64,000 nt of DNA from Prochlorococcus sp. AG-347-M18. GTDB lineage: Bacteria; Cyanobacteriota; Cyanobacteriia; PCC-6307; Cyanobiaceae. The stretch spans positions 49,980 through 113,979 of the forward strand of contig QCCT01000003.1 of assembly GCA_003281165.1 (NCBI GenBank). Reading direction: 5' to 3'. The position numbers and the translations under genes are program-made. The notes below the pieces were generated by a model that worked only from the letters and a program-made list of their open reading frames with translations, was not told the DNA's origin and ran no database searches. This document shows positions 16,980 to 27,566 of this stretch, piece by piece; within the stretch, counting starts at the first letter, position 1; every line of letters starts with the position of its first letter.

Positions 16980-17453
16980 ATGAAAATTCTTTATCCAGGT
17001 ACATTTGATCCTTTAACAAATGGGCATCTTGATTTAATAGAAAGGGCTGAAAAAATATTTGGTAATCTAATAGTTGCTGTTTTAGAAAATACCTCTAAAA
17101 AACCAACATTTAATCTTGAAAGAAGAATAATACAAATAAAAAATTCTCTTTCTCATTTGCCTAATATTGAAGTTATTTCTTATTCTGGTCTAACTGTTGA
17201 TTGTGCAAATGATCTAAAAGCTAATCTTATTCTTAGAGGCTTAAGAGCAATGAGTGATTTTGAGTATGAACTTCAGATTGCTCATACAAATAAATCTCTT
17301 AATAATGATATTGAAACAATATTTTTATCGACAAATACAAATTATAGTTTTCTTAGTAGTTCTTTAGTAAAAGAAGTTGCAAAATTTGGTGGTGAAATTA
17401 ATCACATGGTACCCCCCTCTGTTGAGAGGGATTTAAAAGAATATTTTAAATAA
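16980..17453 (+). CDS. coaD: Phosphopantetheine adenylyltransferase
   Basis: A 157-residue enzyme of the nucleotidyltransferase superfamily that converts 4'-phosphopantetheine and ATP to dephospho-CoA, the fourth step of coenzyme A synthesis. Diagnostic motifs are [19 protein letters not shown] at residues 4-22 (with the TxGH-type active site), [17 protein letters not shown] near 88-104, and [17 protein letters not shown] near 118-134. The length is standard. It converges on the dacB-like gene with a six-base gap and diverges from the flavin reductase-like gene. Confidence 0.96.
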   Translation: MKILYPGTFDPLTNGHLDLIERAEKIFGNLIVAVLENTSKKPTFNLERRIIQIKNSLSHLPNIEVISYSGLTVDCANDLKANLILRGLRAMSDFEYELQIAHTNKSLNNDIETIFLSTNTNYSFLSSSLVKEVAKFGGEINHMVPPSVERDLKEYFK

Positions 17454-17459
17454 TTTTTT

Positions 17460-18683
17460 TTAACAGGATTTCAAGTAATAAAGATCACGTAATAATTGAA
17501 AAGCTTTTTCTTTATCAATTTTATTAGAATTTTGGATAATGCTTATAATTATTGGCTCGTCATTTTTATATAAAAAGCCAGATAATGCAAATACATTTGA
17601 AAGAGTCCCAGTTTTGCCAAAAAACCTTCCTGACAATTCACTATTTACAAATCTTTTAGCTAATGTTCCTCTCACTCCCGTAATTGAAAGTGTAGATTGA
17701 TAAGCTTTAAAATCATTAAAATATCTCATTTTATCTAAAAACAATACAACTAACTTTGTTGTTATTTTATTTTTTCGAGACAATCCACTAGCATCTGCAA
17801 AGTATGCATTAGTTGCCGGGAGGCCCTTATTTTCAAGCCATCTTTTCAATTTTATATAGTTATTATCGTTCCATGTATTTGAGGCATTTTTAAAAAGAGA
17901 TTCAGCCGTAAAATTATGGCTTTCAGAATTTATTAGAGTTAATAATGAAAGTATTGGAGTTGAATATACTTTATTTATCTCTTTAATATTTTTTAAATAA
18001 AAAGTTTTTTCTGAATCAAAAAAATCTATATTTATTTTTGAATTTGGAAATTTATTTTTTAAATAATTTTTAATAAAATTTTTTAATGCATAAATATCAT
18101 CATATTTATTGTGATTACTTTCTATTGCAAGAGATGTAATTGGAGATCCATATTCGTAAAGTTTATCAGTATTTGTCCAGCCATTAGGCCAATATAATTT
18201 TGAATCAATTTCTACAATATTAAAGTTAATAGTTTTATTTTCTTTAACATTTGAAATTAGTTTGATTATATTTTCATAATTAAGATCTGGATCACCTTGA
18301 CCGTGTAAATAATAATCGTTTTTATTTTTAAATAAGGAAGTTTTTAAATTATTATTCAATTTATATTTACTTAAAACATAAGCTGATGAGAATAATTTTT
18401 GGTTAGATGCTGGCAACCTTGGAACATCCTCATTATAGGAACTTATTATTTCCCCTTTATTATTAATAATTGATACACTAAAAGAATTATCAAGCGTTTG
18501 ATTCAATAAAGCATCATAAGTAGGACATATTTTGTTTTTAGTAATTATTCCCGGGAAATTAAAATAAATACTATTTAAAATAGTTATTTTCTGTTTTACT
18601 AATAAATATCTTATTAAGAAAGGAGATGTTACTAATATAAGAACAGTAAAGAAAAATGAATATATTTTTTTTATCACACTCAA
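17460..18683 (-). CDS. dacB: D-alanyl-D-alanine carboxypeptidase / endopeptidase, PBP4 type
   Basis: A 407-residue peptidase family S13 protein acting on peptidoglycan in the periplasm. The N terminus carries a hydrophobic signal or anchor segment (FFFTVLILVTSPFLI, about 10-25). The active-site triplets are all visible: SNQK near residues 92-95 with the nucleophilic Ser, SHN in SESHNFTAESLF, and KTG in FFGKTGTLSN. At 407 residues it is shorter than E. coli PBP4, consistent with a reduced insert between motifs. The start is TTG, beginning one base after the stop of the DUF1995 gene, so it is the last gene of the dapF-desulfurase-DUF1995-dacB run. Whether it is mainly a carboxypeptidase or an endopeptidase cannot be told. 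Confidence 0.88.
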   Translation of the reverse strand: MSVIKKIYSFFFTVLILVTSPFLIRYLLVKQKITILNSIYFNFPGIITKNKICPTYDALLNQTLDNSFSVSIINNKGEIISSYNEDVPRLPASNQKLFSSAYVLSKYKLNNNLKTSLFKNKNDYYLHGQGDPDLNYENIIKLISNVKENKTINFNIVEIDSKLYWPNGWTNTDKLYEYGSPITSLAIESNHNKYDDIYALKNFIKNYLKNKFPNSKINIDFFDSEKTFYLKNIKEINKVYSTPILSLLTLINSESHNFTAESLFKNASNTWNDNNYIKLKRWLENKGLPATNAYFADASGLSRKNKITTKLVVLFLDKMRYFNDFKAYQSTLSITGVRGTLAKRFVNSELSGRFFGKTGTLSNVFALSGFLYKNDEPIIISIIQNSNKIDKEKAFQLLRDLYYLKSC

Positions 18684-18684
18684 T

Positions 18685-19311
18685 CTATAAATTTACAAAA
18701 ATAGACTCATTGTCGGGTTTAATTTCAAATTCTTTTTTAAAAAAATATCTTTTATTTTCTTCTTTGAAAAGCAACCAGTTATTTGGATAAATATGCATAA
18801 GAGCAGCTTTATTTAAAGGCTGCAGAAAATAAATATTTTTCCATGTTTTGACAAAGTTTTTACGTCTTTCTCTAATAACACTTCCTATACCAATATTGGC
18901 ATCTTCAAATTTTGGATTTAATGAATAATGCGTACCTTGATAATTATCAGACATTGGTTCAAATGAATCGAAATCATATGGCTGAGGTAGTATCGATATC
19001 ATTGCACTATCAACATTATTAATATTATTTGATTCATTAAATGATTTAAAAGTAAAGATTTTGTCTTTGATATCTGGATAGTCTCTTTGAGCCAAAGCCA
19101 CAGCACCTTGATCAGCAAATGTCATGAATACATTATTATTTTTAGACAATATCTTGTAGATAGTTATTCCAATTCTGTTAAATTTTAACCCTTCAAAATT
19201 AAATTCTATAGTAAATCTTTTATTTGTATCTAATAAACTTGGAATAATTGCATCCTCCATATTCTTAAGAGATTCATTTAAATCTTTAGGTAGTCTGTAA
19301 TTGATTTCCAT
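18685..19311 (-). CDS. DUF1995 family protein
   Basis: A 208-residue soluble protein of the DUF1995 family found in cyanobacteria and plastids (the plant relative LPA3 is linked to photosystem II assembly). The recognisable parts are the N-terminal LPKDLNESLKNMEDAI, the middle VFMTFADQGAVALAQRDYP and the C-terminal RERRKNFVKTWKNIYFLQPL. No signal peptide or membrane segment is visible. Its ATG shares one base with the stop of the cysteine desulfurase gene, so translation is coupled. A photosystem assembly role here is inference from the plant member. Confidence 0.8.
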   Translation of the reverse strand: MEINYRLPKDLNESLKNMEDAIIPSLLDTNKRFTIEFNFEGLKFNRIGITIYKILSKNNNVFMTFADQGAVALAQRDYPDIKDKIFTFKSFNESNNINNVDSAMISILPQPYDFDSFEPMSDNYQGTHYSLNPKFEDANIGIGSVIRERRKNFVKTWKNIYFLQPLNKAALMHIYPNNWLLFKEENKRYFFKKEFEIKPDNESIFVNL

Positions 19312-20483
19312 TAAAATTTGTCAATACATATTTGAATAAGTTCTAAAAATTTATCTATTTCTGACTTATTGTTTATTGAACCTAAAGTAACACGAATATT
19401 TGAATATAGTTCATCATCTTTTAAACCAATATTTTTAAGTGTTGAGCTAGGTTTCCCAGATGAGCTTGAACAAGCACTTCCACTACTTATGGCTATTTTA
19501 TTTTCTGACATGAAATTAACAATCTTATAAGCCCTTATAGGCTCAAATAGTTTATTTAATAGTAGAAAAGAAATATGACTTGGAAGTCTATGTTTAATAC
19601 TACCCGTTATCTTTATATGATTATTATCTTTAATTTTTTGAAAAAAATAATTTTTAAGTTCATTAATATTATTAGAAGGAAATTCAGTTATGTAATCATA
19701 TAATTTTATTTTTCCTTCAATATTCTTTAATGATTCATACATTCCAGCGATTAATGGCAAAGCTTGTGTACCTTGCCTAATTGAAAATTCCTGAGTAAGT
19801 GATATGTCATTATTTTTTAAAATTTGTCTAGACTTTTCTTTCGTTAAAAGAATACCAATCCCTTTTGGACCTCCAAATTTATGAGCGGATAAACTTAAAA
19901 AATCACATTTAAGATCTTTCCAACTGAATATTCCATTACTTAATATTTGAGTTCCATCTAAATGAAACATTATATTTAATTCTTCACATTTGGAACCAAT
20001 AAATTGGACAGGTTGTATTGTCCCAATTTCACTTTGTCCCCAAATAATTGATACAAGCTTAGTATCATTTTTTAAAAATTGTTCGATATTAGAAATATTT
20101 AAAATTCCATCATTATTTACCGTCCATTCGTAAATATCCCAATTTTGTTTTCTTAGTTTATTAGCACAAATAGTTGTAGCTTGATGTTCAACATTTGAAA
20201 TAACAACCCTACCATTTTTAAATTTTTCATAAATATTATTAAATACAATATTTGTCGATTCCGAAGAACCAGATGTAAAAATTATATCCTCTGGATCTGC
20301 TTCAAATATATCAGCAATTTTAGATCTGATTTTTTCAAGATATGTAGAGCATTTTATCCCTAGCTCATATCTAGATGAAGGGTTATGCCAATAATTCCTA
20401 TAAGTTGAATTAATTATATTTAAAACATTCTCAGATAATGGAGTTGTGGATGCATTATCTAAATAAATAAAATTTTTTTCCAT
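19311..20483 (-). CDS. Cysteine desulfurase (NifS/IscS-like)
   Basis: A 390-residue fold-type I PLP enzyme that takes sulfur from cysteine for iron-sulfur clusters or thiolation. Residues 6-13 (YLDNASTT) open the family pattern; the PLP-binding Lys is in LSAHKFGGPKG near residue 203; the catalytic Cys is in SSGSACSSSSGKPS near residue 334. The HKFGGPKGIG and short GSACSS loop point to the NifS/IscS group rather than the SufS group. No scaffold gene is nearby. It sits between dapF and the DUF1995 gene with TAATG overlaps at both junctions. Confidence 0.9.
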   Translation of the reverse strand: MEKNFIYLDNASTTPLSENVLNIINSTYRNYWHNPSSRYELGIKCSTYLEKIRSKIADIFEADPEDIIFTSGSSESTNIVFNNIYEKFKNGRVVISNVEHQATTICANKLRKQNWDIYEWTVNNDGILNISNIEQFLKNDTKLVSIIWGQSEIGTIQPVQFIGSKCEELNIMFHLDGTQILSNGIFSWKDLKCDFLSLSAHKFGGPKGIGILLTKEKSRQILKNNDISLTQEFSIRQGTQALPLIAGMYESLKNIEGKIKLYDYITEFPSNNINELKNYFFQKIKDNNHIKITGSIKHRLPSHISFLLLNKLFEPIRAYKIVNFMSENKIAISSGSACSSSSGKPSSTLKNIGLKDDELYSNIRVTLGSINNKSEIDKFLELIQICIDKF

Positions 20484-21343
20484 TAATTTACTAACATTGA
20501 TCCTGAGAAAACCTTTTTAGCATTACCAGTCATCATTACTTCACAATCGTCTTTTGACCAATCAATTTTAAGATTACCTCCTGGTAAGGTTACTATTGTT
20601 TGTGAATTACAATGGCCTAATTTATAAGCTGCCACATGGATAGCACAGGCACCTGTTCCACAAGCTAAGGTTGGTCCTGCACCCCTTTCCCATACTTTTA
20701 CTTTGATATTATCTCTATTTAAAATTTGACAAAAATGCACATTAGTTTTTTCAGGAAATAATTCATTTTTTTCAAATATAGGACCAAGTCTGGAAAGAAC
20801 AATTGACTCTATGTCTTTTACAAAGAATATTAAATGAGGATTTCCCATTCCTACGGCATAACCCATATTATTAAAATCTTTCTCAATAAATTCGTGTGAA
20901 GGAATTGAATTTATTTTTTTTTCAATTGTTGTTGGAATATTTTGACATTCTAAAATTGGAACCCCCATTTTTACTGTAATTTCATCATTTATATATTTTG
21001 CAATTTTTAAACCTGCTTTAGTCTCAATTTTATATTCTATATTTTTATTATTGATTGAATCATTTACGTGGAGATACTCAACTAAACACCTAATACCGTT
21101 TCCACACATTTGTGCTTCAGAACCATCAGAATTAAAAATAATCATTTTTGCATAATTATCTTCATTAGGTTCTTCTATAAAAATCACACCATCTGCTCCA
21201 ACACCAAATTGCCTGTTGCAAATTTTTTTTATATCAAATATTTTATTTGTCTTGTAATTTTTATATAATTCATTTCCTCTAGAATCTATTATTAAGAAAT
21301 CATTTCCGTTACCTTGATATTTTTCAAAAGTTATATTTTTCAT
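20483..21343 (-). CDS. dapF: Diaminopimelate epimerase
   Basis: A 286-residue PLP-independent epimerase that converts LL- to meso-diaminopimelate for peptidoglycan and lysine. Both catalytic cysteines are in their family motifs: MCGNGIRC near residues 79-86 and LACGTGACA near 227-235. The start FEKYQGNGNDFLIID is the typical N terminus. It is the first gene of a four-gene minus-strand operon whose last member (dacB) also acts on peptidoglycan. Confidence 0.96.
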   Translation of the reverse strand: MKNITFEKYQGNGNDFLIIDSRGNELYKNYKTNKIFDIKKICNRQFGVGADGVIFIEEPNEDNYAKMIIFNSDGSEAQMCGNGIRCLVEYLHVNDSINNKNIEYKIETKAGLKIAKYINDEITVKMGVPILECQNIPTTIEKKINSIPSHEFIEKDFNNMGYAVGMGNPHLIFFVKDIESIVLSRLGPIFEKNELFPEKTNVHFCQILNRDNIKVKVWERGAGPTLACGTGACAIHVAAYKLGHCNSQTIVTLPGGNLKIDWSKDDCEVMMTGNAKKVFSGSMLVN

Positions 21344-21450
21344 TTGTAATTCATATATCTTAAATTTTAATAATAAATTATTCCTTTTAACAATCTATTT
21401 CTATTTTATACAATGGATATTAAAATAATAATTTAATAAATAAAAATTAA

Positions 21451-24021
21451 GTGATTTCTCCTGATAAACAATATGAGGCTGATACCAATTTATATAATCC
21501 ATCTGAAATAGAAAAAAAATGGCAGTTAATGTGGATAGAAAACAATTTATACAAAACCGATGAATTAACTGAGAAAAGTGATAAATTTTATGCCTTATCA
21601 ATGTTTCCCTACCCTTCAGGTAATCTTCATATGGGACATGTTAGGAATTATGTTATTACAGACTTAATAGCTCGATTCCAAAGGTTTAAGGGTAAATCTG
21701 TCTTACATCCAATGGGTTGGGACGCTTTTGGTTTGCCTGCTGAAAATGCTGCGATTGAAAGAGGAATTAGTCCAAGTGTCTGGACTAAAAAAAATATTTC
21801 TCATATGAAGTCACAATTAAAGCTTTTGGGACTATCAGTTGATTGGGATAGGGAATTTGCAACATGTGATGAAAATTATTATATTTGGACTCAATATCTA
21901 TTTTTAGAGTTATACAAGGCAGGTCTTGTATATCAAAAGGAATCAGAAGTTAATTGGGATCCTATAGATAATACAGTCCTAGCCAATGAACAAGTTGACT
22001 CAGAGGGTAAATCTTGGAGATCTGGGGCAGTAGTTGAAAAAAAATTATTAAAGCAATGGTTTTTAAGAATTACTAATTATGCGGATGAGTTATTGAAGGA
22101 TTTAGAAAAATTAGATAACTGGCCAGAAAGAGTAAAAATAATGCAAGATAATTGGATTGGAAAGTCAATTGGTGCAAATATTAATTTCAATATCAATACC
22201 AATCCAGAAAATAAAATAACTGTATTTACAACAAGGCCAGATACCTTATTTGGAGTTACTTATTTAGCAATTTCTGTTAATCATTCATTAATTAAAAAAA
22301 TTACTGATCAAGAAACCATAAAAGATATAGAAAATCTTAAACAATATTTGAAAAATAAAAAAAATAATGAACTTGAAAAAATTGGAATAAAAACTAGCTT
22401 AATAGCAATAAATCCAGTTAATTCTGAACCTATACCTATTTGGGTGGCTAGTTATGTTCTTGATGAATACGGTACAGGGGCTGTTATGGGTGTACCTGCC
22501 CATGATTTAAGGGATTTTGAGTTTGCTAAGAAAAACAATATAGATATTAAACAGGTAATAGTAAAGGATAAAAGTGAACAAAGTAAGGAGCTTGATAATG
22601 CTTATGTAGAAAATGGATATCTAATTAATTCAAATCAATACAATGGTATAGCTAATACTATTGCTAATTTAAAAATTGCAGAGGAGGGAGTAAATAATGG
22701 ATGGGCCGAAAATAAAATTCAATATCGTTTAAGAGATTGGTTAATATCTAGACAAAGATATTGGGGATGTCCGATACCCATCGTTAATTGCAAAAAATGT
22801 GGAGCTGTTCCTTTAAACCAATCAGATTTGCCTGTTTCATTACCAAAAGATATAGAAATCTCCGCTAACAAGATTAATTCTTTGGGTAATAATAATAATT
22901 GGATAAATACAACATGTCCAAAATGTGGAATAGCGGCAAGAAAAGAAACTGATACTATGGACACTTTCATGTGTTCATCATGGTATTTTTTAAGATACCC
23001 ATCTTCAAAATGTTCAACTAAGCCATTTGAAAAGAATCAAATTAATAAGTGGTTACCTGTAGATCAATATGTTGGAGGAGTAGAGCATGCAATATTGCAT
23101 TTGTTATATGCAAGATTTTTCACTAAAGCTTTGCGAGATAATGAACTATTTGATATTGATGAACCTTTCAAAAAACTATTAACGCAAGGAATGGTTCAGG
23201 CCGCAGCCTATAAAAACAATAAAACTGGTAAATATGTTTCTCCTTCTGATATTACTGACTTATCAAATCCTACAGATCCAATTGACAATTCTAAACTCGA
23301 AGTCCTTTTCGAGAAGATGTCTAAGTCTAAATATAATGGAATAGACCCTGAATCAGTAATTAAAAAATATGGAGCAGATACAGCAAGAATGTTTATATTA
23401 TTTAAAGCACCACCAGAAAAAGATTTGGAATGGGGAGATACAGATGTTGAAGGACAATTTAGATTTTTAAGTAGGATTTGGAAACTTTATATAAATTGTG
23501 CAAAAGATATAAATAGTAAATCTAATTCCTATCCAGATAAAGAAAAAAGTTTAATAAAGTCAATGAATATTGCTATAAAAGAAATTTCAAATGACATATC
23601 AAATAACCAGTTTAATACTGCGATTTCAGAACTAATGAAGTTTTATAATTCACTATCAAATTCCATTAATGACATAAACAATAATTTAAAAATTGATGCT
23701 TTAAAAACATTTTGTATTTTGTTGGCTCCATTTGCGCCTCATATTGCAGAAGAAATATGGCATCTTATAGGATTTAAAAAATCTGTACATTTAGAACACT
23801 GGCCTTCTTTTAATGCCGAGGCACTAAAGGAAGATTCATATGAACTAGTAATACAAGTGAATGGAAAAGTTAGAGACAAAGTAAATATTAATAATGATAT
23901 GAGTGAAGATCAAATTAAAGAATTGACTCTTAAAAGACCTAACATATTAAAATGGACTCAAGATAAGGAAATAAGAAAAATAATTATTGTTAAAGGAAAA
24001 ATAATGAATATTGTTGTTTAA
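21451..24021 (+). CDS. leuS: Leucyl-tRNA synthetase
   Basis: An 856-residue class I synthetase of standard bacterial length. The HIGH-type motif is HMGH in [10 protein letters not shown] (about 57), the KMSKS motif is in [11 protein letters not shown] near 621, the editing domain lies between ([26 protein letters not shown]), and a zinc-finger-like CKKCGAVP...CPKCG pair is present near 443-493. The start is GTG: no ATG precedes the conserved region in frame. It converges with pgi, overlapping by four bases. Confidence 0.97.
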   Translation: MISPDKQYEADTNLYNPSEIEKKWQLMWIENNLYKTDELTEKSDKFYALSMFPYPSGNLHMGHVRNYVITDLIARFQRFKGKSVLHPMGWDAFGLPAENAAIERGISPSVWTKKNISHMKSQLKLLGLSVDWDREFATCDENYYIWTQYLFLELYKAGLVYQKESEVNWDPIDNTVLANEQVDSEGKSWRSGAVVEKKLLKQWFLRITNYADELLKDLEKLDNWPERVKIMQDNWIGKSIGANINFNINTNPENKITVFTTRPDTLFGVTYLAISVNHSLIKKITDQETIKDIENLKQYLKNKKNNELEKIGIKTSLIAINPVNSEPIPIWVASYVLDEYGTGAVMGVPAHDLRDFEFAKKNNIDIKQVIVKDKSEQSKELDNAYVENGYLINSNQYNGIANTIANLKIAEEGVNNGWAENKIQYRLRDWLISRQRYWGCPIPIVNCKKCGAVPLNQSDLPVSLPKDIEISANKINSLGNNNNWINTTCPKCGIAARKETDTMDTFMCSSWYFLRYPSSKCSTKPFEKNQINKWLPVDQYVGGVEHAILHLLYARFFTKALRDNELFDIDEPFKKLLTQGMVQAAAYKNNKTGKYVSPSDITDLSNPTDPIDNSKLEVLFEKMSKSKYNGIDPESVIKKYGADTARMFILFKAPPEKDLEWGDTDVEGQFRFLSRIWKLYINCAKDINSKSNSYPDKEKSLIKSMNIAIKEISNDISNNQFNTAISELMKFYNSLSNSINDINNNLKIDALKTFCILLAPFAPHIAEEIWHLIGFKKSVHLEHWPSFNAEALKEDSYELVIQVNGKVRDKVNINNDMSEDQIKELTLKRPNILKWTQDKEIRKIIIVKGKIMNIVV

Positions 24022-25601
24022 GAAATTATTTTTTGAATAACTAATGAATTTGGATTTGACCAATCGCCCTTAACTAAATAATTATCATTACCGAAACACA
24101 TTTCACGGAGTATAAAAAATATAGGTTCACTAACTGAATTATCAAATAATGATGTTATGTCATTTATAGAATATTCTCCACCTTCATCAAATAAATTACT
24201 TACTTTTTGTTGATACTCAATAATATTTGCAGCTGCTTTCTTTCCAGCTTCAACTCCAGGTTGATCATATGCATTTATATTTACCAATTCAGCGTAGAAG
24301 GATACAGCCCTCTCAAATAAAGCGATTAAGGCACCTAGTGAAAAACAATTTAACTTTTCTAACGTAATAGTGATACTTTGTCTATTTTCACTAGAGAGTG
24401 CTGATCTTGTTCCTTGCAAAAAACCAGAAAGATATTCTTTAGGATTCTCTTTTTCATCAAATATATTAGTAGATGGAGAATCTAATAATTCAATAAAAAT
24501 ACAAAAGAAATTATCAATACCATCTCTCAGTTGCTGAACATAAGCATGCTGATCTGTAGATCCTTTATTACCAAAAACGGAAATACCTTGATTGACTACT
24601 TGACCATTCCTATTAAATTTCTTTCCTAATGATTCCATTACTAATTGCTGAAGATATTTACTAAAAACCTGTAACCTATCTCTATAAGGTAAAACGACCA
24701 TATCTCTCTTTCCAATACCATCCCCAGTTAAATACCATGCGGATGATAATAGTGCTGCTGGATTATTTTTAAAATTATTTATACGTGTTGCTTCATCCAT
24801 TAATGATGCACCTCTGATAAATTCAGAGATATTTTCATTGATAAGAGCTAATGGAAGTAATCCCACAGAGCTTGTAATACTAGTTCTTCCACCAACCCAA
24901 TCTTGCAAATTAAATATTTTTAACCAATTTTCAGAAGTAGCTTTTTTAAATAACTTACTACCTTTCATAGTTATAGCTATAGCATTAGAATTCCATTCAA
25001 GAGAATTGTTTTCGCAGTGACTTTTAATAATTTCCATAGCAATTCTAGGTTCAGGCGTACCACCTGATTTGCTTACTACTACAAATAATGTTGTTGATAA
25101 TTTTTTAGATAACTCTTCTAACTTTTCGCTAATTAAAAAAGGATCAATATTATCGATATATGAAAAATTTAAGCCTTTAGAACACTTCTGTAGTGACTCT
25201 GTAATAAGTAATGGTCCTAATCCACTTCCACCAATTCCTATCCATAGAACATCAGTATAATGCTGATTATTCTTATTCTTTATATCCCCATTTAAAATTT
25301 GTTTTCCAAATTCAGAGATTGAATTAATATCTGCTCTAATTTCTTGTCCTATTTTTGTAGAGGGTGAAATTGATGGATTTCTAAGCCAATAATGTCCAAC
25401 TTGTCTATTTTCATCAATATTTGAGATAGCACCATTTTCTAATTCTTTTATTGATGAAAAAACATCTATAAATTTATCTTCTAATTTATTTATCTCTTTA
25501 CTTGTGAAATTAATTTTGCTTATGTCTAACCAAATATTTAATTTTTTATCAAACCAAAGATAATTGCAAAATTTATCCCAAGAGTTTAAATCTTCATTCA
25601 T
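24018..25601 (-). CDS. pgi: Glucose-6-phosphate isomerase
   Basis: A 527-residue sugar isomerase that interconverts glucose-6-phosphate and fructose-6-phosphate for glycogen metabolism and the oxidative pentose phosphate pathway. Motifs include [17 protein letters not shown] (about 113-130), [12 protein letters not shown] (about 174), [16 protein letters not shown] (about 233), the [12 protein letters not shown] loop (about 350) and GVEAGKKAA near the C terminus. The length matches cyanobacterial Pgi. It overlaps leuS by four bases at the 3' ends and is divergent from purN. Confidence 0.96.
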   Translation of the reverse strand: MNEDLNSWDKFCNYLWFDKKLNIWLDISKINFTSKEINKLEDKFIDVFSSIKELENGAISNIDENRQVGHYWLRNPSISPSTKIGQEIRADINSISEFGKQILNGDIKNKNNQHYTDVLWIGIGGSGLGPLLITESLQKCSKGLNFSYIDNIDPFLISEKLEELSKKLSTTLFVVVSKSGGTPEPRIAMEIIKSHCENNSLEWNSNAIAITMKGSKLFKKATSENWLKIFNLQDWVGGRTSITSSVGLLPLALINENISEFIRGASLMDEATRINNFKNNPAALLSSAWYLTGDGIGKRDMVVLPYRDRLQVFSKYLQQLVMESLGKKFNRNGQVVNQGISVFGNKGSTDQHAYVQQLRDGIDNFFCIFIELLDSPSTNIFDEKENPKEYLSGFLQGTRSALSSENRQSITITLEKLNCFSLGALIALFERAVSFYAELVNINAYDQPGVEAGKKAAANIIEYQQKVSNLFDEGGEYSINDITSLFDNSVSEPIFFILREMCFGNDNYLVKGDWSNPNSLVIQKIIS

Positions 25602-25782
25602 TTTATATATTTGTTTCTTTTATTTATTATTCAATTATATCTATACGAATAGTACATAGATTTGAATCATTTAAATTTGTTTAAATTATTATCTTCAAAT
25701 TAATATGTTTTTGAATATAAACAATTAGAATTGAGGGTTTTTTTTATTTCATAAGAAATTATCATTGGATTAAAAAAAAACT

Positions 25783-26439
25783 TTGGATAGATCATTTAAT
25801 TACATAATTTCGCCTGAGATATCTGAATTTAGAAGATTTTCCCCAAAATTAAAAATAGGTGTACTTGCTTCGGGGAAAGGAACAAACTTTCAGGAATTAA
25901 TTAATCTCTCAGAAAAAGGAGAATTAGATATAGATATAAAAGTTCTAATAACTAACAAAGATGATGCAGGTTGTATAAAGAGAGCTGAAATTAAAAAAAT
26001 ACCTCACAAAATTATAAGATGCAAAGACTTTCTGCAAAAAAAGGCATTTGAATTAGAAATTGTAAATACTTTAATTCATTACGATGTTGAACTTGTGGTT
26101 ATGGCAGGCTGGATGAAAATTGTTACACCATTTTTTATTAATAAATTTAAGAATAAGATAATAAATATTCACCCTTCATTACTTCCAGCATATAAAGGTG
26201 GTTCTGCGATAAAGGACTCTATATTAAATGGTTCAAAAATAACTGGTTGTTCCGTACATTTTGTTGAAGAGGAGGTAGATAGTGGATCATTGATAATGCA
26301 AGCTGCATTGTCAATTAGAAATGATGATGATATTGAATCACTTTCTAAAAGAATACAAATGCTTGAGCATAAAATTCTACCTCACTCAATCTCTATTGCG
26401 GGTTTTTTGATAAGAAGTAATTTTATGGAAAATTATTAG
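25783..26439 (+). CDS. purN: Phosphoribosylglycinamide formyltransferase
   Basis: A 218-residue enzyme that transfers the formyl group from 10-formyl-THF to GAR in purine synthesis. KIGVLASGKGTNFQELI (about 23-39) is the nucleotide-binding start; the catalytic region is MAGWMKIVTPFF, NIHPSLLPAYKGGSA (with catalytic His) and GCSVHFVEEEVDSG. The start is TTG at 25783, right after an in-frame stop and a nine-A run, and no ATG or GTG precedes the core. The about 20-residue N-terminal extension is therefore uncertain. It overlaps argC by 17 bases at the 3' ends. Confidence 0.93.
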   Translation: MDRSFNYIISPEISEFRRFSPKLKIGVLASGKGTNFQELINLSEKGELDIDIKVLITNKDDAGCIKRAEIKKIPHKIIRCKDFLQKKAFELEIVNTLIHYDVELVVMAGWMKIVTPFFINKFKNKIINIHPSLLPAYKGGSAIKDSILNGSKITGCSVHFVEEEVDSGSLIMQAALSIRNDDDIESLSKRIQMLEHKILPHSISIAGFLIRSNFMENY

Positions 26440-27478
26440 TTAAATCAAGACCTTCATCCATTGAATATCCACTCATAATATTTAAATTTTGAATTGCTTG
26501 ACCAGTCTGACCTTTTAACAAATTATCAATTACAGATAATATAATTATTCTTCCATTTCGATTATCAACTTTAACAGAAAGTAAGATTTGGTTTGTATTT
26601 TTAACCCATTTTGTTGATGGGAATGTATCTACAGGTAAGACTTTAATATTTTTAAAATTTCTATAATAGTTATCCAGAAGAATTCTGCAGTCATCAGAAG
26701 TTAATCCTGGATCTCTTAATCTCCCATATATAGTAGAATGCATACCCCTTGAGATTGGGACTAAATGAGGTGTAAAAAGCAGTTCAATTTTATTTCCAGA
26801 AATTAAAGATGCTACTTGCTCGATCTCTGAGGTATGTCTATGGTTTATCAATCCATATGCTGATAGACCTTCTCCACATTCTGATAAGAGTAGCTTTTGG
26901 TTTGGTTCTCGACCACCTCCAGAGGTTCCGCTTTTAGAGTCAATAACTATACCTTCATTTTCAATAATTCCTTGAGAGAGATAAGGAGCTAATGGAATAA
27001 GAGCAGATGTTGGATAACATCCTGGACAAGCAATTATTCTTCCTTTTGAAATGGCTTCTTTATTTATTTCAGGAAGACCGTAAACAGCCTCTTTACATAA
27101 ATCATCATCATTTCTTTTATAAATAGCTGCTTCTTTGGTATATACTTTTTTCCATTCATCTAAAGACTTATATCTATAATCAGCAGATAAATCAATAACT
27201 TTAACTCCTCTATCTAATAATTTCCTTGTCAATGTTGAAGATAAGCCATTTGGTAAGCAAAGCAAAGCAAAATCTGCATTTTTTGAAATATTATCAACTG
27301 AAATTTCTTCTATATAAGGATCATTATCAAGATAAATAAAAGGGAAATTATCATTCCACTTTGATCCAGAAGTTTTATTACCTCCTAAAAATGAAATTTT
27401 GTATTTTTTATTTTTCTTTAAAAGATTTACCGCTTGAATACCGCCGTAACCAGTAGCACCTACTATTGCAACATTCAT
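26423..27478 (-). CDS. argC: N-acetyl-gamma-glutamyl-phosphate reductase
   Basis: A 351-residue NADPH-dependent reductase in arginine synthesis. The N terminus VAIVGATGYGGIQAV is the dinucleotide-binding motif; the catalytic Cys is in ACPGCYPTSALIPL near residue 151; GTSGGGREPN and NHRHTSEIEQ are further family blocks, and HLVPISRGMHSTIYG lies near 240. The length is normal for the long-type ArgC. It is followed by the convergent purN overlap and stands divergent to ribBA. Confidence 0.96.
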   Translation of the reverse strand: MNVAIVGATGYGGIQAVNLLKKNKKYKISFLGGNKTSGSKWNDNFPFIYLDNDPYIEEISVDNISKNADFALLCLPNGLSSTLTRKLLDRGVKVIDLSADYRYKSLDEWKKVYTKEAAIYKRNDDDLCKEAVYGLPEINKEAISKGRIIACPGCYPTSALIPLAPYLSQGIIENEGIVIDSKSGTSGGGREPNQKLLLSECGEGLSAYGLINHRHTSEIEQVASLISGNKIELLFTPHLVPISRGMHSTIYGRLRDPGLTSDDCRILLDNYYRNFKNIKVLPVDTFPSTKWVKNTNQILLSVKVDNRNGRIIILSVIDNLLKGQTGQAIQNLNIMSGYSMDEGLDLTNNFP

Positions 27479-27566
27479 TTCTTTGAATTGGCAGACTTTG
27501 AGATAGGATTATAAAGTGTTGAATTTAAGGTAACTAAAACACTATTTTTCTATATTGATAGGAATA

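Noticed and set aside
21401..21601. 66-residue minus-strand frame at the start of leuS
   Set aside because: It overlaps the leuS N-terminal coding region and has no conserved features.
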